From an uncultured Ruminococcus sp. (GTDB lineage: Bacteria > Bacillota > Clostridia > Lachnospirales > Lachnospiraceae): a DNA stretch of 64,000 nucleotides. The stretch is taken from positions 1 to 64,000 of the forward strand of contig UQKK01000002.1 of assembly GCA_900541505.1 (NCBI GenBank), read 5' to 3'. The stretch's first letter is position 1. Every line of letters begins with the position of its first letter. Of this stretch, positions 37,566 to 45,671 are shown piece after piece. A program made the translations under genes and the position numbers. The notes beneath the pieces are model-generated. The model was not told the DNA's origin and made no database searches. It was given only the letters and a program-made list of their open reading frames with translations.

Positions 37566-37690
37566 TTCTTTTCCTCCTGAAATCTAGTCTTTCTTAAAAA
37601 ATATATTAATAAGTGACAGCCCTGCCATCCCGGATTCTACCTCTTTCTTTCCGAAAGCCCAGCATAACAGAGCATTCCTTTGGCAGTCTT

Positions 37691-38686
37691 CTACTGTCCC
37701 TGTGCCTGTACTGCTGTGATGGCAACGACACCTTCGATATCTTCTGCGCTGCATCCACGGGAGAGGTCGTTGACCGGAGCGGCGATTCCCTGTGTCAGTG
37801 GTCCGTAAGCCTCCGCCTTTGCCAGTCTCTGTACCAGCTTGTAACCGATATTTCCCGCATCCAAATCCGGGAAAATAAGTACATTGGCATGTCCAGCCAC
37901 CGGGCTGCCCGGAGCCTTGGACTCTCCCACTGCAGGAACGATGGCTGCGTCAAGCTGCAGTTCTCCGTCCAGTTTCAAATCCGGAGCCAGTTCCTTCGCA
38001 ATCTTTGTCGCTTCCACAACCTTGTCCACGTCCGCGTGCTTTGCACTTCCCTTTGTGGAGTGGGACAGCATGGCAACGATTGGCTCTTTGCCTGTCAGTG
38101 TGCGGAAAGAATCTGCGGAAGAAATCGCGATATTCGCCAGTTTCTCCGGGTCCGGATTCTGCTCCAGTCCGGAATCTCCAAAGATAAAGGTTCCGTTCGC
38201 TCCCATATCACAGTCCGGAACGACCATCAGGAAGAATGCGGATACCAGCTTTGTGCCCGGTTTTGTCTTCAGAATCTGCAGACACGGACGAAGAGTATCT
38301 GCTGTGGAGTGGCATGCACCGGAAACCATACCGTCAGCATCCCCCATCTTCACCATCATAACGCCATAATATAAGTAATTCGTAAGGAGCAGCTCTCTCG
38401 CCTGCTCTTCTGTCATTCCTTTTTTCTGTCTCAGCTCTACGAGCTTCGCGATGTAGTTCTCTGTCTTCTCGCTTGTCGCCGGGTCTACGATAGCAGCGCC
38501 GGAGATGTCATAATCTTTTTTGTTCTTCTCAATCTCCTCTTTGCTTCCGACTAAAATCAGATTCGCTGTCCCGTCTTTCAAAACTGCCTCCGCAGCTTTA
38601 TAAGTTCTTTCGTCTTCTGTCTCAGGAAGAACGATGGTTTTTTTGTCAGCTTTCGCTCTTGCTTTGATTTCATCAATAAATCCCAT
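37691..38686 (-). CDS. pta: Phosphate acetyltransferase
   Basis: A 331-residue single-domain enzyme that converts acetyl-CoA and phosphate to acetyl phosphate. It is the short Firmicute form without the N-terminal regulatory domains. Conserved motifs are VLPETEDERTYKAA, MSHSTKGSA and the C-terminal GHANVLIFPDLDAGNIGYKL. It lies upstream of ackA with its own promoter, so the acetate branch is encoded as a pair. Confidence 0.97.
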   Translation of the reverse strand: MGFIDEIKARAKADKKTIVLPETEDERTYKAAEAVLKDGTANLILVGSKEEIEKNKKDYDISGAAIVDPATSEKTENYIAKLVELRQKKGMTEEQARELLLTNYLYYGVMMVKMGDADGMVSGACHSTADTLRPCLQILKTKPGTKLVSAFFLMVVPDCDMGANGTFIFGDSGLEQNPDPEKLANIAISSADSFRTLTGKEPIVAMLSHSTKGSAKHADVDKVVEATKIAKELAPDLKLDGELQLDAAIVPAVGESKAPGSPVAGHANVLIFPDLDAGNIGYKLVQRLAKAEAYGPLTQGIAAPVNDLSRGCSAEDIEGVVAITAVQAQGQ

Positions 38687-38724
38687 GGTTTACAGCCACC
38701 TTTCATAAATTCTCACTTAGAGTT

Positions 38725-38753
38725 ATTATAACGCAAACGTTTTTTGTATACAA
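38725..38753 (-). promoter_or_regulatory. pta promoter
   Basis: On the minus strand TTGTAT and TATAAT are 17 bases apart, 38 bases before the pta start. Confidence 0.7.
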
Positions 38754-38792
38754 GGAATTTTCCACCAATTCCATGTGCTATTTTAAATACAA

Positions 38793-38826
38793 TGTTACTG
38801 TTCGCAGGTACCTGCGAACAGTAACA
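38793..38826. repeat. Perfect 34-base palindrome between mgtE and pta
   Basis: A loop-less palindrome centred on GGTACC, with outer arms GTTACTGTTCGC. It lies 32 bases after the mgtE stop and about 40 bases before the pta -35 box. No T-run follows on the minus strand. The 10-base arm GAACAGTAAC recurs at 48361-48370. Confidence 0.85.
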
Positions 38827-38857
38827 ATCCAATCCACAACATATGGCGGACGCAAAT

Positions 38858-40210
38858 TTATGCGCTCAGATGAAAGATATGGGTCACAATATTAAAATAA
38901 ACCAGTATCGTACAGGTATCCAGTATCGTAGTGATAAGAGGCGCCGCCATGATTGCCGGGTCCAGCCCCAGCTTTTTGGCGAGCAGAGGCAATGTGCAGC
39001 CGATGCACTTTGCCATCACCACCACTGCTATCATGGTAATCCCCAGAGCCAGGGAGAGCATGATGTTCTGTCCGTACATAATATAGATGCGCAGCCCATT
39101 TACCACTGCCAGAAGGACACTCACCACCAGCGCCACCCTGATTTCCTTGAAGATGACCCGGAAAATATCCTTAAACTGTACTTCCCCCACTGCCAGCCCG
39201 CGGATAATAAGGGTAGAACTCTGCGAACCGCAGTTACCGCCCGTTCCCATGAGCATGGGGATGAAGGTGATGAGCACAGGCATCGCCGCCATGGCTGCCT
39301 CATAATACCCCAGTATCTCCCCCGTCACCGTAGCGGAGAGCATGAGCAGCATAAGCCAGGGAGTACGGTTCTTGGCATGCTGGAACACAGACGTCCCGAA
39401 ATAGGAGTCTTCATTGGGGCTGACACCCGCCATGATACTGATATCCTCGGTGGTCTCATCCTGCATGACAACCATCGCGTCGTCGACTGTGACGATTCCC
39501 ACCAGACAATCTTCATGGTCAATGATAGGGATTGCCACTAAGCCGTATTTGCGGATGGTCTTCGCCACCTCCTCCTGGTCATCCAGGGTGCGGGCGTAGA
39601 GCACGTTTTCATCCATAATTTCCTCAATCGCCCTGGACTCTCCCGCTGTCAGAAGGTCCTTCACATCCACCATGCCGATGAGGCGCTTTTTCTCTGTCAC
39701 ATAGCAGGTATAAATGGTCTCCTTGTTGATGCCTACCTGCCGAATCTTCAAGATAGCCTCCGCCACGGTCATCTCCCGGCGCAGACTGATGTATTCCACA
39801 TTCATGATGCTGCCGGCGCTGTCTTCGGGATACTGCAGAAGAGCGTTTATCTTTACCCTGGTCTCCTCATCTGTCACAAGCAGAAGACGGTCCACCACAT
39901 TCGCCGGCATCTCCTCCAGCACGTCGACCGTGTCATCCACGTACATCTCTTCCATGACCTCTTCCAGCTCGGAATCCGTCAGTGCGTTGATGAGGTCCTC
40001 CCTCATGTCGCTGTTCATGTCCGTGAATACTTCCGCTGCTTCCTCTTTCGCCAGCAGACGGAATATCAGAATCATCTGCTTTTCATCTAAGTCCTCCAGT
40101 ATCTCTACAATGTCAACCGGGTGCATATTTTCCAGTTCTTCTTTCAGTTCTTTATAGCTGTGCTTTTCAAGCAAATCCAAAATCTGGTCTTTTTCCATTG
40201 CCCTCTGCAC
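38858..40210 (-). CDS. mgtE: Magnesium transporter MgtE
   Basis: A 450-residue Mg2+ channel. An N-terminal alpha-solenoid domain (about 1-130) is followed by a CBS pair (about 135-255, both Mg2+ sensors) and five membrane segments (about 285-450) with the pore motif PxLxGxGGN seen as IPMLMGTGGNCGSQS. Gating by cytoplasmic Mg2+ is known for the family. The frame opens with GTG at 40210; an ATG at 40198 is the alternative start. No room exists for an M-box riboswitch in the gap to tmcAL. Confidence 0.94.
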   Translation of the reverse strand: MQRAMEKDQILDLLEKHSYKELKEELENMHPVDIVEILEDLDEKQMILIFRLLAKEEAAEVFTDMNSDMREDLINALTDSELEEVMEEMYVDDTVDVLEEMPANVVDRLLLVTDEETRVKINALLQYPEDSAGSIMNVEYISLRREMTVAEAILKIRQVGINKETIYTCYVTEKKRLIGMVDVKDLLTAGESRAIEEIMDENVLYARTLDDQEEVAKTIRKYGLVAIPIIDHEDCLVGIVTVDDAMVVMQDETTEDISIMAGVSPNEDSYFGTSVFQHAKNRTPWLMLLMLSATVTGEILGYYEAAMAAMPVLITFIPMLMGTGGNCGSQSSTLIIRGLAVGEVQFKDIFRVIFKEIRVALVVSVLLAVVNGLRIYIMYGQNIMLSLALGITMIAVVVMAKCIGCTLPLLAKKLGLDPAIMAAPLITTILDTCTILVYFNIVTHIFHLSA

Positions 40211-40250
40211 CCTCTTTCCTTCGTTTTCTTGCGCCGGTCATGCAATATTT

Positions 40251-40280
40251 TTTCAATAACCTGTCCTTTTATAGTATAAT
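40251..40280 (+). promoter_or_regulatory. Probable tmcAL promoter
   Basis: TTTCAA and TATAAT are 18 bases apart, 31 bases before the tmcAL ATG at 40312. Confidence 0.5.
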
Positions 40281-40311
40281 AGCTTATATATTGATATACA
40301 AGGAGATTCTT

Positions 40312-41595
40312 ATGAAAATTGTCGGTTTAATTACAGAGTATAACCCTTTTCACAACGGACACCGCTACCATATTGAAGAAGCCAGGCGCATAGCCGGAGC
40401 GGATGCCGCCATCGTCGTCATGAGCGGGGACTATGTACAGAGAGGAACGCCTGCCATCATGCCCAAACGCCTCCGCGCGGAAATGGCATTAAAATGCGGT
40501 GCCGCCGCTGTCTTCGAGCTCCCTGTCTGCTATGCCACGGGGAGCGCGGAGCTGTTCGCGCTGGGCGCGGTCTCTCTGCTGGACGCCCTGGGTGTCGTGG
40601 ACTCTCTGTGCTTCGGCAGCGAGTGCGGTGACTTAGAGAGTCTGTCCGCCATCGCGGATATCCTGCTCTTAGAACCACCTGAGTATGTCCAAGTCCTCAA
40701 AGAAGGCTTAAAGGAAGGGAAACCTTTCCCCTCCGCCAGACAGGATGCCATCGCCGCCTATACCGGGCTGAAAGACTGCGCCTTTCTGCTCAGCGAACCC
40801 AATAACATACTGGGTGTGGAGTATATAAAGGCGCTCAAACGGCTGCACAGCCCCATCCGGGCGTATACCATCCGGCGCAGGGAATCTCACTATCACGAGA
40901 CAGAACTCAACGACCGGTACAGCTCCGCCTCCGCCATCCGCTCTCTGCTCGCCTACTCCGGCGCCTCCATCCACACCGGCAGCGGACACACCTTCGAGAA
41001 CACACCGTTTTCCAATATTATGGGAGAGCTGGAGAGCCAGGTACCCTCCTGCTGCCTGGAGCTTTTAAAGGACTATCACCATGTCCTCTACCCGGTCTAT
41101 CAGAATGATTTTTCTCTGATACTCAAATACAAGCTCCTAAACAAAAAAGCGGCCGATTTCACGAAGTATATGGATGTATCCGGGGAACTTGCCAACCGCA
41201 TCGCCTCCCGCTTAAACGACTATTTTAACTACAAGCAGTTCTGCGAACTCCTGAAAACGAGGGAAGTCACGCAGACGCGCATCAACCGCGCTCTCCTGCA
41301 CATTATGCTGGGGCTCAAAAAAGCTCGCGTGGAAGAATACACAGAGGAAGGCTATCATTTCTATGCCCGCCTCTTAGGGTTCCGCAAAGACAAAGAGAAG
41401 CTGATTTCCTCCATCTCCAAAAAGAGCGCGCTGCCGCTCCTCATACGCGCTGCCGACGCGGAGGGACTTGCCGGTATCGGAAAGCAGATGTTCACCCAGG
41501 ATATCTTGGCTTCCAACCTTTACACCTCTGTCATCACGGATAAATATAAAACCGCCTTTGCCAACGAGAACAGCCAGGCGGTCGTCAAAGTATAG
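40312..41595 (+). CDS. tmcAL: tRNA(Met) cytidine acetate ligase
   Basis: A 427-residue nucleotidyltransferase-fold enzyme (YlbM family) that uses acetate and ATP to form N4-acetylcytidine at the wobble base of elongator tRNA-Met. The N-terminal motif TEYNPFHNGHRYHI contains the HxGH-type adenylation signature. MSGDYVQRG follows, and the conserved ARQDAI and GVEYIKAL motifs are present. The ATG at 40312, with AAGGAG before it, is chosen; the frame is open upstream but crosses the promoter. The use of acetate fits the acetate-producing neighbours, though this is probably chance. Confidence 0.92.
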   Translation: MKIVGLITEYNPFHNGHRYHIEEARRIAGADAAIVVMSGDYVQRGTPAIMPKRLRAEMALKCGAAAVFELPVCYATGSAELFALGAVSLLDALGVVDSLCFGSECGDLESLSAIADILLLEPPEYVQVLKEGLKEGKPFPSARQDAIAAYTGLKDCAFLLSEPNNILGVEYIKALKRLHSPIRAYTIRRRESHYHETELNDRYSSASAIRSLLAYSGASIHTGSGHTFENTPFSNIMGELESQVPSCCLELLKDYHHVLYPVYQNDFSLILKYKLLNKKAADFTKYMDVSGELANRIASRLNDYFNYKQFCELLKTREVTQTRINRALLHIMLGLKKARVEEYTEEGYHFYARLLGFRKDKEKLISSISKKSALPLLIRAADAEGLAGIGKQMFTQDILASNLYTSVITDKYKTAFANENSQAVVKV

Positions 41596-41608
41596 GGTCT
41601 GCAAATAA

Positions 41609-41657
41609 GGGGACTGCATAAACCAGAAGGAAACACTCCCGGTCTTATGCAGTCCCC
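41609..41657. terminator. Convergent terminator between tmcAL and degV
   Basis: A 13-bp perfect stem (GGGGACTGCATAA / TTATGCAGTCCCC) with a 23-base loop. A pyrimidine-rich, T-poor tract follows on the plus strand. It is placed 13 bases after the tmcAL stop. Confidence 0.6.
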
Positions 41658-41729
41658 ATCTCTATCTTTCCGCCTTCTATCCTCTGCGTCTCGCAGGGTA
41701 TGCTTCACCTTATTCTGTGCGCAGACTCG

Positions 41730-42587
41730 CTACACCTTCTTTGTACATGTCACCGCCATCGCCCCTGGTCCGATATGACAGGAAACACTCAGGGACAGTG
41801 GAGATTCCATGATTTCATACTGCGGAAATCTCTCATGAATCTCTGCCTTCCACACATCTGCCTCTTCTCTGCTGCACGTATATGCCATTCCCAGCACCAG
41901 CTTGTCTTCTTTTCCGGCAAACCGTCCTTTGATGTCCTTCTCCACCGCATCCAGCATGGTACGCTTGGCAGCTTTCCATCCCCTCACCTTAGCGTAGGCA
42001 TCCAGGCGCTCTCCCTGAATCTGCAGGACCGGCTTTAAGTTCAAAACCGTACCCAGCGCTGCCGCGGCCGGAGTGATTCTGCCGCCCTTCTTTAAATATT
42101 TCAGGGTGTCCACCGTGATGTAGATGCTGGATTCCAGCTTTTCCCTCTCCAGAATCTCCTTTATCTCACTGGCAGATTTCCCTTCCTCTCTCAACAGCAT
42201 GGCATCTAAAACTGCCTGTTCCTGGGTCACGGAAATCCTCTGGTCATCCACCACCTGCACACGCCCGTTGTAATTTGCCGACAGTGCGACCGCCGTCTCG
42301 CATGTGCTGCTAAGTCCGCTGGACATGGGGATGTGCACAATCTCGTCGTATTCCTCCAGAAGGCTCTCCCAGAGAGACATCACTTCCCCCGGCGCCGGCT
42401 GGGAGGTGGAAATATCAGAATCCTCCTCCAGCTTCTTATAAAATTCCTCCTGCGTCAGAGTGATGTCCTCCAGATACAATTCACCGTCGATGAAAAACGG
42501 CATGGGAATGACAGAGATTCCCATCTCCTTTCCCTTTGCCTGCGTGATTCCGCTGTTACTGTCCGTTACAATCGCAATCTTTCCCAT
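41730..42587 (-). CDS. DegV-family fatty-acid-binding protein
   Basis: A 285-residue protein of the DegV/FakB family. These bind a fatty acid between two domains and present it to FakA kinase for phosphorylation. Seen motifs are VTDSNSGI at the start, DISTSQPAPGEV, the fatty-acid carboxylate-binding HIPMSSGLSST, and GRITPAAAALGTVLNLKP. No fakA gene is nearby. It is the last gene of the polA-coaE-walJ run, 15 bases after the UPF0210 gene. Confidence 0.9.
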   Translation of the reverse strand: MGKIAIVTDSNSGITQAKGKEMGISVIPMPFFIDGELYLEDITLTQEEFYKKLEEDSDISTSQPAPGEVMSLWESLLEEYDEIVHIPMSSGLSSTCETAVALSANYNGRVQVVDDQRISVTQEQAVLDAMLLREEGKSASEIKEILEREKLESSIYITVDTLKYLKKGGRITPAAAALGTVLNLKPVLQIQGERLDAYAKVRGWKAAKRTMLDAVEKDIKGRFAGKEDKLVLGMAYTCSREEADVWKAEIHERFPQYEIMESPLSLSVSCHIGPGAMAVTCTKKV

Positions 42588-42602
42588 AGTTCTCCCCTCG
42601 TT

Positions 42603-43967
42603 CTAATTTTTAAAGCTGTGAATCGGCGCGGGAATTCTGCCCTGCCTGTTCACAAACGCCTCGCATCCAAATTCATTTACCGGCATGATGGGCGCATATC
42701 CCAAAAGCCCGCCAAATTCCGCGGTGTCTCCCACATCTTTTCCGATGACCGGAATGAGCCGCACTGCCGTGGTCTTCTGATTCACCATCCCGATTGCCAT
42801 CTCATCGGCAATGATACCGGAGATGGTGCTCGCCGTGGTCTTGCCCGGTATGGCAATCATATCCAGCCCCACCGAGCAGACACAGGTCATCGCCTCCAAT
42901 TTCTCCAGTGTCAGGGAGCCCGCGTGCACCGCGTCAATCATGCCCTGGTCCTCACTCACCGGGATGAACGCGCCGCTTAAGCCTCCCACATAGGAGGACG
43001 CCATCACGCCGCCTTTTTTCACCTGGTCATTGAGCATCGCCAGCGCCGCTGTGGTGCCCGGCGCGCCCACTCTCTCAAGACCAATCTCCTCCAAAATCTC
43101 CGCCACACTGTCTCCCACTGCCGGGGTGGGCGCCAGGGATAAATCCACGATTCCGAAAGGAATCCCCATTCTCTCCGATGCCTCTTTGGCGACGAGCTGT
43201 CCCACTCTTGTCACCTTGAAGGCAGTCTTTTTGATGGTCTCACAGAGCTCCTCAAAGCCTTTTCCCCGCACCTTTTCCAATGCCTTCTTCACAACGCCGG
43301 GACCACTGACCCCTACATTGATAACTGCATCGGACTCTGTGACACCCAAAAATGCTCCCGCCATAAAGGGGTTGTCATCGGGCGCGTTGCAGAATATAAC
43401 CAGCTTCGCGCATCCTAAGGAGTCCCTCTCTTTTGTCGCTTCCGCAGTGGCTTTGACTATCTCCCCGCACAGGCGCACGGCATCCATATTGATGCCTGTC
43501 TTTGTGGAGCCCACATTCACCGAGCTGCATATCCGCTCTGTCTGCGCCAGCGCCTGAGGGATGGATTTAATCAGGTATTCATCACTCTTTGTCATCCCTT
43601 TGGACACAAGAGCCGAGTATCCTCCAATAAAATTCACGCCCACTTCCTTTGCCGCCATATCCAGCGTCTTAGCGATGCTGACGAAATCCTCCTCGCTTTT
43701 ACATGCGGAGGCGCCCACTAAAGCGATGGGGGTAACGGAAATCCTCTTGTTGACGATAGGGATACCGAATTCTTTCTCGATATCTTCCCCCGTTGCCACC
43801 AGGTTCTTTGCCGTGGCGGTAATCTTTGTATAAATCTTACGGTTCAGTTCTTCCAGGTCAGAATCCACACAGTCCAGAAGGCTTACGCCCAGCGTAATCG
43901 TGCGCACGTCCAGGTTCTCATGCTCTATCATCTTGTTGGTCTCTGACACTTCGTACATATTTATCAT
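42603..43967 (-). CDS. UPF0210 / DUF711 family protein
   Basis: A 454-residue protein of the PFL-like UPF0210 family, which has a fold related to glycyl-radical enzymes but no known reaction. Recognised motifs include [33 protein letters not shown] and [19 protein letters not shown]. The start at 43967 gives the standard family length and follows GAGG. It lies 28 bases after a small ACT-domain gene, a pairing seen across Firmicutes, Archaea and others. Confidence 0.88.
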   Translation of the reverse strand: MINMYEVSETNKMIEHENLDVRTITLGVSLLDCVDSDLEELNRKIYTKITATAKNLVATGEDIEKEFGIPIVNKRISVTPIALVGASACKSEEDFVSIAKTLDMAAKEVGVNFIGGYSALVSKGMTKSDEYLIKSIPQALAQTERICSSVNVGSTKTGINMDAVRLCGEIVKATAEATKERDSLGCAKLVIFCNAPDDNPFMAGAFLGVTESDAVINVGVSGPGVVKKALEKVRGKGFEELCETIKKTAFKVTRVGQLVAKEASERMGIPFGIVDLSLAPTPAVGDSVAEILEEIGLERVGAPGTTAALAMLNDQVKKGGVMASSYVGGLSGAFIPVSEDQGMIDAVHAGSLTLEKLEAMTCVCSVGLDMIAIPGKTTASTISGIIADEMAIGMVNQKTTAVRLIPVIGKDVGDTAEFGGLLGYAPIMPVNEFGCEAFVNRQGRIPAPIHSFKN

Positions 43968-43995
43968 GCTGAATAACCTCGCTTTATCAACTTTT

Positions 43996-44268
43996 CTACA
44001 GTCTGTGCATCTTCTCAAAAATCTCTTCTCTCTGACATTGGATGCTCACGCCAATCTCCTCTCCGAGCACAGAGAGTTCATCGCACACAACCTTAAAATC
44101 CTTCTCCATGTCAGTCACATCCACAATCATCATCATGTTGAAATAACCCTGGATGATGGTCTGGGAAATGTCCAGAATATTGATTCCATTCTCCGCCAGA
44201 TAAGTACATACTTTCGCGATGATTCCCACCGTATCTTTTCCCAGAACGGTCACGATACATTTTTTCAT
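43996..44268 (-). CDS. ACT-domain protein (UPF0237)
   Basis: A 90-residue protein that is a single ACT domain ([23 protein letters not shown]). Such small proteins are thought to bind an amino acid and regulate a partner. AGGAGGAG precedes the start. It is paired with the UPF0210 gene, and co-function is likely but unproven. Confidence 0.88.
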   Translation of the reverse strand: MKKCIVTVLGKDTVGIIAKVCTYLAENGINILDISQTIIQGYFNMMMIVDVTDMEKDFKVVCDELSVLGEEIGVSIQCQREEIFEKMHRL

Positions 44269-44294
44269 TGCTTCTCCTCCTGATAAATGTTCTT

Positions 44295-45092
44295 TTAAAT
44301 ATAGATAATCTCTGAAACCGCATCCCGCTTTGCCACGAACATATCCAGGTCTTCCCCCCGGTAATCGTTGTCCGATAATGTCACTTCCAGTTTCACGGTC
44401 TCATACGCCAGCTTTGCATAATTATTCTCTTTGCTCAGATGTCCGAGAATGATATGGTTCAGATTATCATGTAGTATATCACAAAGGAGCCTTCCTGACA
44501 ATTCATTGGATAAATGCCCCTTTTCTCCCAGTATCCTCTGCTTTAAGTAGTACGGATATCCGCCCACCTCCAGCATATGTATATCGTGGTTCGCCTCCAG
44601 AAGGACCGCGTCTAAATTCTTTAAGTTCTCCACCGTATAATCATCGTAAACGCCTAAATCTGTCGCCACTGCCACCTTTTTTTCTCCGCACTCCATGCGG
44701 TATCCGCAGGGTTCATTGGCATCGTGGGAAATGGAAAAAGGGTGGATGCGGATATCCCCCAGGGAGAACTCCTCGTCCGCGCGGATAGGATGAAACAATC
44801 CCTCCGGCATCTTCCCCAGTCCGGAATAGTTCAGGATTCCCTGAAGCGTCCCCGGCGTCGCGTAAATGGGAACCTTATATTTCCTGCTGAACACGCCCAG
44901 TCCCTGGATATGGTCCGAGTGCTCGTGGGTGATACAGATTCCATCGAGCTCCTCCCCCTTTATCTCCAGCTCTTTTAAGCCCTGCTCTATCCTTTTTTTA
45001 CTGATTCCGGTATCCACCAGCAGATGCGTGGATTCGCTGCCCACATAGATACAGTTTCCGCTGCTCCCGCTGGCAATACTGCACATTCTCAT
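44295..45092 (-). CDS. walJ: MBL-fold hydrolase, WalJ/YycJ family
   Basis: A 265-residue metallo-beta-lactamase fold protein. The metal motif THEHSDH is clear, with SGNCIYVG at the N-terminus and ILGHLSKENN at the end. In Bacillus and streptococci WalJ/YycJ is encoded with the WalRK system and is implicated in exonuclease or replication-linked functions. Here it is next to polA and coaE instead. Its start overlaps the coaE stop by four bases (ATGA), so the two are coupled. Confidence 0.85.
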   Translation of the reverse strand: MRMCSIASGSSGNCIYVGSESTHLLVDTGISKKRIEQGLKELEIKGEELDGICITHEHSDHIQGLGVFSRKYKVPIYATPGTLQGILNYSGLGKMPEGLFHPIRADEEFSLGDIRIHPFSISHDANEPCGYRMECGEKKVAVATDLGVYDDYTVENLKNLDAVLLEANHDIHMLEVGGYPYYLKQRILGEKGHLSNELSGRLLCDILHDNLNHIILGHLSKENNYAKLAYETVKLEVTLSDNDYRGEDLDMFVAKRDAVSEIIYI

Positions 45093-45670
45093 AGCCTGTC
45101 TCCTATTTGTCTGATTGTATTTTCAAAGGTGCCGCCATTGTCAATGACGACGGTGCACCCGGCTTTAAATGCCTCGTCCGTAAGCTGGGACGCAAACATC
45201 TTATCTATCCTCTCATCCGAGTAGCCACGGGATGCTTTCAGGCGCTCTCTGCGGATGTCCTGCGGCACAAAAATGTACCAGAGTTCGTCGCAGATATCCT
45301 GATACCCTGCCTCTAAAAGAAGCGCCGCCTCGATAACATAGAGAGGGACTTGCGTCTCTTTCTTCCTTTCGATATCAGAGCGGACCCATTGCTTCACCTC
45401 CGGGTGGACAATGGCATTGAGAGCATTCAGTTTCTCCGCACTGCCAAACACTGCCTGTCCCAGCTTTGCCCGGTCAAGCTCCCCGTCCTCTCCTACCATG
45501 TCCTCTCCGAAACATTCCACGATTTTTTTAAAGCACGCAGTCCCCCGCCTTTGCAGGGCTTTCGCCACCTCGTCGAGCTGGCAGATATGCGCTTTATATT
45601 CCCGCTCAAGGAAGCGCAGGACTTCGCTCTTTCCGCTGCCCACGCCCCCGGTCACACCGATAATCTTCAT
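45089..45670 (-). CDS. coaE: Dephospho-CoA kinase
   Basis: A 193-residue kinase that carries out the last step of coenzyme A synthesis. The P-loop GGVGSGKS is at the N-terminus, the LID region is FVPQDIRRERLKAR-like (FVPQDIRRERLKASRG), and VEAALLLEAGY is the CoA-binding segment. The start at 45670 is 1 base after the polA stop codon, with GAGG in the polA end as its ribosome site. Confidence 0.95.
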   Translation of the reverse strand: MKIIGVTGGVGSGKSEVLRFLEREYKAHICQLDEVAKALQRRGTACFKKIVECFGEDMVGEDGELDRAKLGQAVFGSAEKLNALNAIVHPEVKQWVRSDIERKKETQVPLYVIEAALLLEAGYQDICDELWYIFVPQDIRRERLKASRGYSDERIDKMFASQLTDEAFKAGCTVVIDNGGTFENTIRQIGDRL

Positions 45671-45671
45671 A

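Noticed and set aside
37613..38374. A 250-codon open frame on the plus strand across pta, and many similar long antisense frames elsewhere
   Set aside because: They lie opposite strongly recognised genes, have unlikely composition (Cys/His/Arg-rich) and no ribosome sites; they are reflections of the real coding strand.
40211..40311. M-box magnesium riboswitch before mgtE
   Set aside because: The gap to the divergent tmcAL gene is about 100 bases and is occupied by the tmcAL promoter; no M-box core is seen.
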